Source: Marinobacter salinisoli (GTDB taxonomy: Bacteria > Pseudomonadota > Gammaproteobacteria > Pseudomonadales > Oleiphilaceae). Taken from it: a stretch of DNA of 64,000 nt. The notes beneath the pieces are model-generated. The model ran no database searches. It had not been told where the DNA came from and saw only the letters and a program-made list of their open reading frames with translations. Below, in pieces: positions 8,722 to 17,783 of the stretch. Made by a program: the position numbers and the translations under genes. How positions within the stretch are numbered: position 1 is the stretch's first letter; each line of letters opens with the position of its first letter. The DNA lies in the NCBI RefSeq assembly GCF_017301335.1, contig NZ_CP071247.1, forward strand, positions 744,001-808,000, given 5' to 3'.

Positions 8722-11337
8722 ATGACCGTGACAGTACCTTCAATCCTACGCTTCGTGTTGCTGATTCTCAGCGTGCTGGTGTGCAACCCGGTGCTGGCCG
8801 GCACTGACCCCGTTCCCGTGTCGTCCGACAGTGCGATCCAGCCTCACTTCGAGGTCTGGCAGGATCCGGCGGGTCACGCGGACCTGGACCAGGTCATGAC
8901 ACTGGCCGACGACCAGTGGCAGGCGGTACCGAATGGCAGCGACACTTTCGGCATTACCCGATCCGCCTACTGGCTGAGGTTCGCCGTCCACAACCAGACC
9001 CGCGAGACAATGAACCTGGTGGCCGAGCTGGGTTATTCACAGCTGGATGACGTGATCTTCCACGAGGTGTCCAGCGCGGGACCGGGCCGCGTGGTTCGCA
9101 CCGGTGATACCCGCCCGTTTTACCCCAGGGAAATCGACCACCCGAACATGCTCTTCCGGTTCACCCTGGCTCCGGAGCAGACAAAAACCCTGTATGTGCG
9201 GGTACAAACCGAAGGCTCGCTGGTGCTGCCACTGGACATCTGGCATGAGCACGACTTTTTCGGCTCGGCCTCGGGCGAGCAAAAGCTGCATTTCTTCTAC
9301 TACGGCTGCCTGTTCGTCATCATCCTGATCAACCTGGCGGTGTTCCTGACCCTGCGGGAAACGCTTTACCTGTACTACGCCATGGCGATCACGGGCTATC
9401 TGCTGTTCTTTGCCTCCATCAAGGGTTTCAGTTTCCAGCTTCTGTATCCCCAGTTTCCCGGCCTGCACGCCCGGGTGCTGCTTTCGTCCATGCCCATCCT
9501 GGCCCTGTTCTCCATCCTGTTCTGCCGGGAATTCCTGCGGGTGAAATCCCACAGCCCGCGGCTGGATCTGGCACTGCGGCTGATGATCGGCTTTGAAGTG
9601 TGCAATCTTGTCGCCGCATTGGTGCTGGATTACAACACTGCCATTCAGTTGTCGTCGTTTTCAGCACTGTTCTTTTTCCTGTTACTGCTGGTGGCCGGGC
9701 CGGTTTCCTGGGCCGCGGGCGTGCGTTCCGGCATTTTCTTCACCGTCGCCTGGACCCCGCTAACCCTGGGCGTGCTGGCGACCGCCGGCCGGGCGCTGGG
9801 ATTTCTGCCCGAGACCTTCCTGACCGAATACGCCATGCAGATCGGCTCCTGCCTGGAGGCCATCATCCTGACGTTTGCACTGGCGGACCGCCTGTACCAT
9901 GAGCGCCAGGAGCGTTTTGAGGCCCAGGCCGACAGCCTGCTCAAGGAAAAAGTCCGTAACCGCACCCAACAGCGGCTGACCGAGGCCATGACCCATGACC
10001 CGGTCACCGGCCTGCCGAACCGCAACCGGTTCGAGCGCATGACCAACAGAGTCCTCAGCCAGAACCCGGACGGCGAGTACATTGTGGGCATCGCCCGCAT
10101 CACCCGCATGGACGAGATTCACCGCACCCTCGGGCTGGCCCGCAGTGAACGGCTGCTGAAAAGTCTCGCCCAGCAGATGACCGAACTGGCCAAAGAAATG
10201 CCCATGGTGCATTGCCGCGACGACGAACAGGGCCGTTCGGAATGCGTTTTCCAGCTGTCGGGCGATTGCCTGGGCCTGTTGATTGATGTCCGGGCCGTGG
10301 ACGACAAATTCGAGGGTATGAACAAGGCCATTAAACTGTTGTCGGAACCCCTGCCCATCGACCACCTGGCCATTGAGCTGCACCCCAAGTTCGGCGCCGC
10401 CTACTATCCCCAGCACGGTGACTCGGCCGCGCTGCTGATCCGCAATGCCCACGTTGGAATGGAAAACGCGTCTCAGGGCGTTTTGGCCACCGGTGTCTAC
10501 TCACACGAGCTGGATATCTACAGCGAAAGCCGGCTGACACTGATGTCGGACCTGAAAGAAGCGCTGATTCAAGAGCAGACGTCACTGCACTACCAGCCCA
10601 AACTGTGCCTGAAAACCGGCCGTGTCGTGGGTGTCGAAGCCCTGATTCGCTGGCATCACCCGGAACGCGGCTGGGTGTTCCCGTCCGACTTTATTCCACT
10701 GGCGGAAGAGACCGGCGTCATTACCCAGCTGACCCGCTGGGCGGTGGAGCGCGGCACGGCCGACCTCGCCACCCTCACGGGCGACTATCCGGATCTGGAG
10801 TTGTCCATCAACATCTCGGCCCGCGACCTGAGCGCCAAGGGACTGGTGGAGTGGATACAGGCGGCCCTGCAGCGTCACAATCTGCGGCCCGAACAGCTGA
10901 CCCTGGAACTGACCGAAACCGCGGCCATGGAAGACCCGGAAACCGGGCTCAAGGCGCTGGTTGCCCTGGCCGATACCGGACTTCGGATTTCGGTGGACGA
11001 TTTCGGCACCGGCTACTCCTCGCTGTCGTACCTGAAACAGCTGCCTGCCTCCGAGATCAAACTCGACCGCGCCCTGATCATCGACATTCTGGACAGTGAG
11101 AGTTCCCGGGTGATCGTCGAGACTGCCGTGAACATGGTTCACGGCCTGGGCTATCAGGTGATTGCCGAAGGTGTGGAAGATGAAGAGGCTGCCCAGCTGT
11201 TGCGGGATATGAACTGCGATCGGCTGCAGGGCTACTGGCTCAGCAAGCCCATGCCGCTGAATGACGTCCGGCGCTGGATGGCGCAACACAACTCAGCAGC
11301 CATTGGCTTTGCGGAACTTGAGGCCGACGAAGCCTGA
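8722..11337 (+). CDS. 7TM-DISM membrane protein with degenerate GGDEF and intact EAL
   Basis: An 871-residue inner-membrane protein: signal/TM (1-27), periplasmic 7TMR-DISM sensor domain (about 40-180), seven transmembrane helices (about 195-395), GGDEF domain (about 425-590) and EAL domain (about 610-855). The cyclase signature is replaced by LSGDCLG, so c-di-GMP synthesis is unlikely. The EAL domain keeps EALIRWHHP, NISARDL, ELTETAAMED, DDFGTGYSSL and KLDRALI, so c-di-GMP phosphodiesterase activity is expected, perhaps tuned by the GGDEF-like domain and a periplasmic carbohydrate-like ligand. It is a paralogue in layout of the gene at 12339. Confidence 0.92.
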   Translation: MTVTVPSILRFVLLILSVLVCNPVLAGTDPVPVSSDSAIQPHFEVWQDPAGHADLDQVMTLADDQWQAVPNGSDTFGITRSAYWLRFAVHNQTRETMNLVAELGYSQLDDVIFHEVSSAGPGRVVRTGDTRPFYPREIDHPNMLFRFTLAPEQTKTLYVRVQTEGSLVLPLDIWHEHDFFGSASGEQKLHFFYYGCLFVIILINLAVFLTLRETLYLYYAMAITGYLLFFASIKGFSFQLLYPQFPGLHARVLLSSMPILALFSILFCREFLRVKSHSPRLDLALRLMIGFEVCNLVAALVLDYNTAIQLSSFSALFFFLLLLVAGPVSWAAGVRSGIFFTVAWTPLTLGVLATAGRALGFLPETFLTEYAMQIGSCLEAIILTFALADRLYHERQERFEAQADSLLKEKVRNRTQQRLTEAMTHDPVTGLPNRNRFERMTNRVLSQNPDGEYIVGIARITRMDEIHRTLGLARSERLLKSLAQQMTELAKEMPMVHCRDDEQGRSECVFQLSGDCLGLLIDVRAVDDKFEGMNKAIKLLSEPLPIDHLAIELHPKFGAAYYPQHGDSAALLIRNAHVGMENASQGVLATGVYSHELDIYSESRLTLMSDLKEALIQEQTSLHYQPKLCLKTGRVVGVEALIRWHHPERGWVFPSDFIPLAEETGVITQLTRWAVERGTADLATLTGDYPDLELSINISARDLSAKGLVEWIQAALQRHNLRPEQLTLELTETAAMEDPETGLKALVALADTGLRISVDDFGTGYSSLSYLKQLPASEIKLDRALIIDILDSESSRVIVETAVNMVHGLGYQVIAEGVEDEEAAQLLRDMNCDRLQGYWLSKPMPLNDVRRWMAQHNSAAIGFAELEADEA

Positions 11338-11414
11338 CGCTCCGTCAGCCGCATCCCACCCCGCCAGAACCAGACAGGCCAGTGCGCCCCCCCCCACTGC
11401 GCCCCGTTACAGTG

Positions 11415-12116
11415 CTACCAGCAGATACTCTGGCAGACCCGGTTCAGCGGCGTCAGCTGCAAGCCATCCGCGGCCAGGCGCTGATCGGTAGCCTTCAGCC
11501 GTTGACGGAATTCATCCGCCAGCGACTGAAGTGCCGGAGCACGGAAGCCATAGCGAATGTTGTCCATGGTCTCGGCGCCCTGCAACGACTCGCGCTCCTG
11601 AGGCCGCGCGGACGCCAGGGTGTCGCGCCCCATGGAAGCGAGGAAACTCACCTGCCAGATCAGGGTGGCCAGTGACTCTGCCAGGTCCGTGTCGGCAAAC
11701 CCGGGCACAGCCTCCGCCATGGACTGTCGCCAATCGTGCAGCTCCTGATCGGCAAGATACGGCATCAGCTGTGCGACAAACGCCCGGACGTCCTCATAGT
11801 AGAGCTGTCCGGCTATGCTGAGCGGCCGCGGCAGATCGGCCCGGTGATGCGGCGCTGCAAAACAGTCCGGAGCCAGCGGTAGCTCGCTGATGCCGGCGGG
11901 AAAGGCCGCAGGCAACTGGTGGTGTCCGGGCCGCCCGGCAACACCAAGGTGGGGTTCCAGCAACTGGAACAGCACGCCGTCCCCGGGCAGCTGCTGCAAG
12001 GCGCCTGCCGCCACTCGCGCCACGCCAGCCAGAGACCCATGCATGGCCAAGTCCGCCACGCCCTCATCAGGAGTCCGTGGCGTACCACGCTCAGCCGAAG
12101 CTTCAGTACATCTCAT
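11415..12116 (-). pseudogene. Short degenerate lipoxygenase-like remnant
   Basis: A 233-residue frame starting MRCTEASAER (another start at 12164 is possible). By eye it aligns in order with the C-terminal half of lipoxygenases: VARVAAGALQQLP ... LFQLLEPHL resembles the LRQLP..HP.YKLL.PH region; YYEDVRAFV ... ADQELHDW resembles YY..D.ELQ.W; LATLIWQVSFLAS resembles the IW.AS..HAAVNF helix; and FRQRLKATDQRLA ... SICW resembles the C-terminus. The iron-ligand histidine of that helix is absent and the C-terminal isoleucine is replaced by tryptophan. The N-terminal half with the first histidine ligands is missing. It may be a decaying gene or a repurposed non-catalytic protein. Confidence 0.4.
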
Positions 12117-12164
12117 GATCGTAAAAACCGAAATATCCAAGTGGGGGCCAGTGTATGCCCGCAA

Positions 12165-12338
12165 GGTTTTCAGCTCTGTAGCGCGTTTGTGACGATTGCA
12201 TCACATTTCTTTTCGGCATATTTCAGCGGCGTCGACACTCAGCCTGATGCCAATGAGCACTGCTTCGTATTTATATAGCAAATACAATCTTATACTCGCT
12301 GGCGAGGGATCAATAACGATAATCAAGAGACGCCGCTG
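12165..12338. other. Intergenic region between divergent genes
   Basis: An A+T-rich stretch between the lipoxygenase-like frame and the GGDEF/EAL gene. It contains TATTTATATAGCAAATACAATC-like AT-rich DNA around 12268-12292 that could hold the promoter of the plus-strand gene. No clear operator, RNA or small frame was seen. Confidence 0.4.
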
Positions 12339-15317
12339 ATGTATTTGCGTGCATGTTTTCTCCGGGCCTATCGGACTGCCCGTTTGTTCGTCTTCGTCAC
12401 AACCCTGCTTTCAGGCGCCGCTTTCACGCTGCCGGCCTCTGCTTCCGTTCTCGCCAGCCATCTGCCTGCGGATGATGGGGTGTCGCTGGCTCCGCACCTG
12501 GTCTATCAGACCGACGAGCAGCGCAACCTTTCGCCAGAGCAGGTCCGGGACATCAACTGGGGGTGGCAATCCCTGTCCGGCGAGCACCTGAACCTTGGCT
12601 TCATCACAGACACCGTGTGGATCCGGTTCCAGCTGACCAACGCGTCGGCGACCACCCAGAACCTGTATCTCGACATCGACTATGCCCTGCTGGATGAGGT
12701 GGAACTGACCCTGTTCAGCCTGGAAACAGGAAGATTTGTCCAGACCCTGAAGGCCGGGGACCAGTGGGCCTTCGAAGAGCGCCCGATCCTGTTTCCGAAC
12801 GTTGTATTCCCCATCACCCTGGCGCCGGAACAGGAATACGTCGTGGTGATGAAAATCCGGAGCACCTCCTCCATGCAGGTACCCATCTCGCTCTGGCAGC
12901 GGGATGCCCTGGCCGCCAAAAAATACGGGGAAGCCCTGTTTTTCGGCGGGCTGATCGGCATGATTGCCATCATGGCGCTGTACAACCTGTTCCTGTGGAT
13001 CTCGATTCGCGAGAATGCCTACCTGTTTTACGCACTGTGCCTGATCGGCTACTGCTTTGTGGAAGCCATTCTGACCGGCATCGGCTTCAGCCATGTCTGG
13101 CCCCGATCGCCGGAATGGAACCAGATCAGTCTGGTGGTTTCCGGCGGTAGCGCCCTCGCCGCCCTGGCGTTGTTCACCCACCGGTTCCTCAAGCTCCAGC
13201 AGCGGGCTCCCACACTGGGCAGACTCTTTTACGTTTACGGGGCCCTGTGTCTGCTCACCGTGGCCCTGGCCTTTGTGCTGCCGTACCAGGTCGCCATCCA
13301 CCTGACCATGGCGATGCTGGTACTGGTGCCTTTGTCGACCTATGCCGCCAGCGTCTATTTCTGGCTTCACGAAGGCCTGAAAGACGCCCGCTATTTCGTT
13401 ACCGCCTTCACCTTATTCACCATTTTTACCCTGGTGCTGATCCTTGCAAAAGTCGGCGCTTTACCTCGCAACTGGCTGACGGAGTATTCCATTCACTTCG
13501 GGGCCATCTCCGTGGTTGCCCTACTCTCCTTCGCGCTGGCCGATCGCATTAACCGGGAGAAAACGGCCCGCGAAGAAGCCCAGAAAGAGGCCATTGCCCA
13601 TCTTGAGCGTTACCGGGTGATCCACGACGAATCGCTGGAAGGCCGTTTCCGGGTCGACCGGGTGGGCCGCTTTGTGTCGGCGAATCCGGCCCTGGCGCGC
13701 ATTTTCGGCGCCGAGAACCCGGACGACCTGTTACGTCGTGGCAGCAATAACCTCAAACTGATTCCGGCGCGGCGCAAGAAGTGGGAAGAAGGCATAGAGC
13801 TGTTGACCCGTCACGGCAAACTGCACGGCTTCGAGTGCGAGGCCCGCCGGCTCAGCGGCGAGCTGTTCTGGGTGTCCGTTTACGGGCGTGTAGTGCGGGA
13901 CCCGGACACCAAGCGCCCGGTGTTTGAGGGCTCGCTGGTGGACATCACCGACAAAAAAGCCAGCGAACAGCAGCTCAACTATCTGGCCAATCACGACCCC
14001 CTGACCGGCCTCGTGAATCGACTGGGTTTTGAGAAGCGGCTGGAGCGTGCGATTGAGAGTGCCCGGATTCAGGGCCGCAATCATGCCCTGCTGATGATGG
14101 ATCTGGACCAATTCAAAATCGTTAACGATACCTGTGGCCATGGTGCCGGGGACCAGTTGCTCAAACAGATCTCGGCGCTGTTCCAGAAGTACGTCCGCGC
14201 AACGGATTCCCTTGCCCGCCTGGGCGGTGACGAATTCGCCCTGCTGCTGGAAAAAACTCCGGTGGAAAACGCCGCTACCCTCGCCCAGCGCTTGCGTCGG
14301 GATGTTGGCGATTACCGGTTTACCTGGAAGGGCAAGGTGTTCAGCATCGGCATCAGCATCGGCGTTGTCACCATCAACGAGAAAACCGGCACCCTGGCCG
14401 AGCTGGTCAGCCTGGCGGACACCGCCTGCTACGCGGCAAAAGATGGCGGCCGCAACCAGGTTGTGGTGCACGATGAAAACCGGGGTGACATCGCCCAGCG
14501 TCAAACCGAAATGGAACAGGTGACGGTGATCCGTGAAGCCATCCGCAACAACAACCTGATTCTGTTCCACCAGAAGGTCTCCCCCATCCGGGGCAACCCG
14601 CAAGGCGACCGCTACGAAGTGCTGGTGCGCATGAAGCGAGAAGGGCGACTTGTCCTGCCCGGCGCCTTCCTGCCTGCTGCTGAGCGCTACAACATGATCG
14701 TGGAACTGGACCAGTGGGTGATCCAGACCTACTTCAAGTGGTTGTCCGAGCACCCGCAACATCTGCAGCAGCTGACACAGGCCAACATCAACCTGAGCGC
14801 CCAGTCGGTGAGCTGCGCGGATCTGAGCCCGTTCATCATCGACGCCTTCAACCGTTACGGCATACCGGCCCACAAAATCTGCTTCGAGATCACTGAAAGC
14901 GCCGCCGTGGCCAGCGTTAAAGAGACCCAGAACCTGATCGAGCGGCTCCGGGCTATCGGCTGCAAATTCGCACTGGATGACTTCGGCAGCGGCTTTGCCT
15001 CCTATGGCCACCTGAAAACCCTGCCGGTTCACTGCCTGAAAATCGATGGCTGCTTTATTCGCGGACTGGCCACCGACAAGGTCGACTACGAAATGGTGCG
15101 CGCCATGACCGAAGTGGCCCACGCCATGGGCCTGGAGGTGGTGGCCGAATATGTGGAAAACGCCAGCATCATGGCCCGGCTGACCGAGCTGAACGTGGAC
15201 TACGCCCAGGGCTGGCACATCCACCAGCCGGAACTGCTGGTCGCCACCCCGATTCAGGGGCGCCGGGAAGTCTGGTCCCAAAGCTTCAACGACCACAAAG
15301 TTCTGAAACCGGTGTAA
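12339..15317 (+). CDS. 7TM-DISM membrane protein with PAS, GGDEF and EAL domains
   Basis: A 992-residue c-di-GMP turnover protein: signal peptide (about 1-35), periplasmic DISM domain (about 45-185), seven transmembrane helices (about 195-400), PAS domain (about 425-545), GGDEF (about 550-705) and EAL (about 725-970). The cyclase motif RLGGDEFALLL is intact, so diguanylate cyclase activity is expected. The EAL motif is changed to EVLVR, but NINLSAQ, FEITESAA, DDFGSGFASY and KIDGCFI remain, so phosphodiesterase activity is uncertain. The pairing of an active GGDEF here with a dead GGDEF in the neighbour at 8722 suggests complementary roles. Confidence 0.92.
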   Translation: MYLRACFLRAYRTARLFVFVTTLLSGAAFTLPASASVLASHLPADDGVSLAPHLVYQTDEQRNLSPEQVRDINWGWQSLSGEHLNLGFITDTVWIRFQLTNASATTQNLYLDIDYALLDEVELTLFSLETGRFVQTLKAGDQWAFEERPILFPNVVFPITLAPEQEYVVVMKIRSTSSMQVPISLWQRDALAAKKYGEALFFGGLIGMIAIMALYNLFLWISIRENAYLFYALCLIGYCFVEAILTGIGFSHVWPRSPEWNQISLVVSGGSALAALALFTHRFLKLQQRAPTLGRLFYVYGALCLLTVALAFVLPYQVAIHLTMAMLVLVPLSTYAASVYFWLHEGLKDARYFVTAFTLFTIFTLVLILAKVGALPRNWLTEYSIHFGAISVVALLSFALADRINREKTAREEAQKEAIAHLERYRVIHDESLEGRFRVDRVGRFVSANPALARIFGAENPDDLLRRGSNNLKLIPARRKKWEEGIELLTRHGKLHGFECEARRLSGELFWVSVYGRVVRDPDTKRPVFEGSLVDITDKKASEQQLNYLANHDPLTGLVNRLGFEKRLERAIESARIQGRNHALLMMDLDQFKIVNDTCGHGAGDQLLKQISALFQKYVRATDSLARLGGDEFALLLEKTPVENAATLAQRLRRDVGDYRFTWKGKVFSIGISIGVVTINEKTGTLAELVSLADTACYAAKDGGRNQVVVHDENRGDIAQRQTEMEQVTVIREAIRNNNLILFHQKVSPIRGNPQGDRYEVLVRMKREGRLVLPGAFLPAAERYNMIVELDQWVIQTYFKWLSEHPQHLQQLTQANINLSAQSVSCADLSPFIIDAFNRYGIPAHKICFEITESAAVASVKETQNLIERLRAIGCKFALDDFGSGFASYGHLKTLPVHCLKIDGCFIRGLATDKVDYEMVRAMTEVAHAMGLEVVAEYVENASIMARLTELNVDYAQGWHIHQPELLVATPIQGRREVWSQSFNDHKVLKPV

Positions 15318-15406
15318 CGCTTCTGAACGCAACGAACAACCCACTGTTGCGCCAACTCACCAGCACCACGCCCATGGCAAGACACAGCTATTCCGCCGCA
15401 TAAAAA

Positions 15407-15424
15407 AGCCCCCGGATGGGGGCT
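15407..15424 (-). terminator. Rho-independent terminator of fmdA-fmdB
   Basis: AGCCCCC-GGAT-GGGGGCT hairpin, followed on the minus strand by a run of six T. It lies 39 bases after the fmdB stop and between convergent genes. The T-run exists only on the minus strand. Confidence 0.85.
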
Positions 15425-15462
15425 AACAACACGTGACAGGACATCTTACTTCGATTGCCGGA

Positions 15463-15816
15463 TCAGTGGCTGATCATCCACGGCCGCATGGACGGGAACA
15501 TCTTCTTGCCATCGGCGGTGTAGAACATCATCGGCTTGCTGGCTGAGCGTTTCTGGCAGCCACAGGCCTGGCGATGTTCCGCATCATGCTCCCGCTGATC
15601 AGCGGTGGAAATGATCGGCTCATGCCGGGCCTTTTCATTGCGTTCCGCCGCCTGCCGTTGCTCAGGCGCCATCGCCAGAATTTCCGGTGGCAGCACAATC
15701 ACCCGGGCTGATTGCTGCTGACACTCGGGGCACTCGGCGGGAAGTGCGGCTTCCGCCATGGTGCCCAGCTTCTGGAACAGGCCGTGGTCCCGGCACTTGT
15801 AGTCGTACAGGGGCAT
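15463..15816 (-). CDS. fmdB: FmdB-family zinc ribbon protein
   Basis: A 117-residue protein beginning MPLYDYKCRDHGLF, the standard FmdB start. The zinc ribbon ligands are in the N-terminal KC.DHG and CPEC (about residue 30), and a second Cys pair ACGC lies near residue 86. FmdB proteins are named from the Methylophilus amide cluster and are proposed regulators or accessory factors. The gene overlaps none but starts only 3 bases after fmdA ends, so the two are cotranscribed. Confidence 0.88.
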   Translation of the reverse strand: MPLYDYKCRDHGLFQKLGTMAEAALPAECPECQQQSARVIVLPPEILAMAPEQRQAAERNEKARHEPIISTADQREHDAEHRQACGCQKRSASKPMMFYTADGKKMFPSMRPWMISH

Positions 15817-15819
15817 GGC

Positions 15820-17052
15820 TTACTCCTTATCCGGCGACAACGGAATATCCACACTGCCGGTGACTTTCACTTCCGGCCCGGACGCGTTCGGATTGATGTC
15901 GAAGTCGAAGATGTCGGTGGGCAGCCACAAGGTGGCACAGGCGTTCGGTACATCCACCACGCCACTGATGTGGCCTTCCACCGGCGCACAGCCAAGAATC
16001 GCGTAGGCCTGGGCCTTGGAGTAGCCGAACTTGGTGAGGTACTCGATGGCGTTGAGACAGGCCTGGCGGTAGGCCACGTGCACGTCGAGGTAGTGCTGCT
16101 TGCCGTCCTCATCGACCGAGATGCCTTCGAAGATCACGTAGTCGTCGTAGCGCGGCTTGATCGGGCTGGGCTTGAAGATCGGGTTCTTGATGCCGTACTT
16201 GGCCATGCCATCCTTCACCACATTCACCCGCAGGTGAATCCAGCCGGCCATTTCGATGGCGCCGCAGAAGGTGATTTCACCATCGCCCTGGCTGAAGTGC
16301 AGGTCACCCACCGACAGGCCACCGCCTTTGACGTATACCGGGAAATAGATCTTCGAGCCCCGGGACAGGTCCTTGATGTCGCAGTTACCGCCATGCTCGC
16401 GGGGCGGCACGGTACGGGCCGCTTCGGCACCGGCGGCTTCGGCCTCCGAACCTTTCATTTTCCCCATGTGGGCGGTGGAGCCATCCGGCGGGCACGCCAG
16501 GGTGGGAACCCGGTCCGGATCGGTGTCCAGCAACGCCTGCTCCCGCTTGTTCCATTCCGCCAGCATGTCCTTGGACGGCAGGCAACCAATCAGACCCGGG
16601 TGGATCAGACCGGCGAATTCCACGTTCGGAATGTGGCGGGATTTGGTGAACATGCCATTGAAATCCCAGATGGATTTCTGTGCTTCCGGGAAATGCTCGG
16701 TCAGGAAGCCGCCGCCGTTCTGCTTGGAGAAAAAGCCATTAAAGCCCCACTGACTCTCCTCGAAGGCGCCAATGTCCAGAATGTCCACTTCCAGCAAGTC
16801 GCCAGGCTCTGCCCCCTCAACGCCCACCGGGCCAGACAGGAAGTGCACCTGGGTCAGGTCCACGTCGCGCACGTCATCGGCGCTGTCGTCATTCTTGATC
16901 TGTCCGCCGGTCCAGTCGTAGCACTCGATGATGAAATCATCCCCCGGCTTGACCGTCGCCGCCATCGGGATGTCCGGATGCCAGCGGTTGTGGATGTTCT
17001 CGTTTTCGTAGGCGGATTTGCTCAGGTCGATCTTAATAATTGTTTCGGCCAT
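15820..17052 (-). CDS. fmdA: Formamidase FmdA (acetamidase/formamidase family)
   Basis: A 410-residue hydrolase that releases ammonia from formamide and possibly other short amides. The start MAETIIKIDLS matches the family and gives the Methylophilus FmdA length; the longer frame to 17094 is not needed. Typical blocks are WHPDIPM, PGDDFIIECYDWTGGQI, LSGPVGVEGAEPGDLLEVDI, HPGLIGCLPS and HFSQGDGEITFCGAIE. It forms an operon with fmdB. A 16-bp palindrome shared with urtA lies about 135 bases upstream, so it may belong to the regulon of the two-component system at 44066-48341. The cassette array begins about 400 bases upstream. Confidence 0.93.
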   Translation of the reverse strand: MAETIIKIDLSKSAYENENIHNRWHPDIPMAATVKPGDDFIIECYDWTGGQIKNDDSADDVRDVDLTQVHFLSGPVGVEGAEPGDLLEVDILDIGAFEESQWGFNGFFSKQNGGGFLTEHFPEAQKSIWDFNGMFTKSRHIPNVEFAGLIHPGLIGCLPSKDMLAEWNKREQALLDTDPDRVPTLACPPDGSTAHMGKMKGSEAEAAGAEAARTVPPREHGGNCDIKDLSRGSKIYFPVYVKGGGLSVGDLHFSQGDGEITFCGAIEMAGWIHLRVNVVKDGMAKYGIKNPIFKPSPIKPRYDDYVIFEGISVDEDGKQHYLDVHVAYRQACLNAIEYLTKFGYSKAQAYAILGCAPVEGHISGVVDVPNACATLWLPTDIFDFDINPNASGPEVKVTGSVDIPLSPDKE

Positions 17053-17183
17053 AAGGGTCGCTCCTTCGGTCTTGGCGTGCTGGTTCGAAAGCAAAAGAGG
17101 CAGGGTGCGGGTGAGCCTGCCCTCACAAGACCACTATCGGTGATCGGCCGACATGGGAGTATTCGCGAAATGGCCCCGGTGGG

Positions 17184-17199
17184 TACGTCATTTGACGTA
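17184..17199. promoter_or_regulatory. Palindrome shared with the urtA control region
   Basis: TACGTCA-TT-TGACGTA is a perfect inverted repeat about 132 bases upstream of fmdA. The same sequence with one change occurs at 43870-43885 between urtA and the sensor kinase. It is a good candidate binding site for the LuxR-type regulator at 47436. Confidence 0.65.
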
Positions 17200-17272
17200 T
17201 TGGCGGGGGGAGTGATTAAACCAAATCGGACATTCGAGTTAGACCCTTGCTTCAGCGCCCCCAGGCCAACTA

Positions 17273-17288
17273 CTGATATTTCATACAG
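17273..17288. promoter_or_regulatory. LexA-like box
   Basis: CTGATATTTCATACAG fits CTG-N10-CAG with an A+T-rich centre, the gammaproteobacterial LexA pattern. Integron integrase promoters are commonly LexA-controlled, and this box lies where an intI promoter would be, about 186 bases left of the first cassette junction. No SOS gene now follows it. Confidence 0.4.
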
Positions 17289-17458
17289 TATGATTGGTGG
17301 AGCACATCACAGACGTCAGACGATTACATGGAAAGGAAGTTGGGCCTGGGATAAGCTGCTGTTTTATAAACCTATCGGCAGGTTGGTCAACTGCGCAGAG
17401 ACCGTAGTAACGAAGCGGTCAGATTTCTGCAATATCGGAGACCTCTGCCTAATTGCTG

Positions 17459-17465
17459 TTATGTG
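17459..17465 (+). other. First cassette junction, possible attI core
   Basis: GTTATGT matches the GTTRRRY core at which integrases cut. It begins the first cassette, and no R''/L'' attC arm precedes it, so this may be a remnant attI or the R' of an eroded attC. Confidence 0.4.
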
Positions 17466-17487
17466 CAAATGGTGAAAAGGACGTCTC

Positions 17488-17682
17488 ATGAAAAAAATGT
17501 TATTGCTTGCACTCATTGGCGGTGCTTTTTACGTTTTCTATTTGGGTCCGAAGCAGGCTCATGATGATTGCATTAGGAAAGGTGGAGAACTCAATGTGCA
17601 AGAGGGGACGTGTACCTTTGATATCAATTTTACTATCTCGCCAAAAGAGTTAGAGAAACAAATTACCTCTTCGAAAGAGTAA
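17488..17682 (+). CDS. Cassette 1: small secreted or anchored protein
   Basis: 64 residues with AAAGGA 8 bases before the ATG. An N-terminal hydrophobic segment (MLLLALIGGAFYVFYLG, about 4-20) is a signal or anchor. The rest has the pattern CIRKGGELNVQEGTC, two cysteines around a GG turn, which recurs in cassette 34 (CLDMGGAWSYRKDAC). Function unknown. Confidence 0.7.
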   Translation: MKKMLLLALIGGAFYVFYLGPKQAHDDCIRKGGELNVQEGTCTFDINFTISPKELEKQITSSKE

Positions 17683-17693
17683 ACAAAGAGCCC

Positions 17694-17780
17694 ACATAAC
17701 CAGATGCGCCAGCATCGCCCGCGCAAAAATACGCGTGGGCTGGACCTCGTTTCACTCGGCCGCTGCGCAAGGCGTTAAAC
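17694..17780 (+). repeat. attC site 1
   Basis: R'' ACATAAC at the left and R' GTTAAAC at the right enclose imperfect inverted repeats (GATGCGCCAGC region against GCTGCGC). It marks the end of cassette 1. Confidence 0.85.
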
Positions 17781-17783
17781 ACT

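Larger units (their letters stand above)
17053..17487. other. Boundary region between fmdA and the cassette array
   Basis: This 435-base gap holds the fmdA control region (palindrome 17184-17199), then a change to more A+T-rich sequence from about 17215, a LexA-like box (17273-17288) and a GTTATGT core (17459-17465) that resembles the recombination point of attI or attC. A weak promoter pair (TTGGGC 17340-17345, TTTATA 17363-17368, spacing 17) could drive the cassettes. No integrase frame or fragment is visible. Confidence 0.5.
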
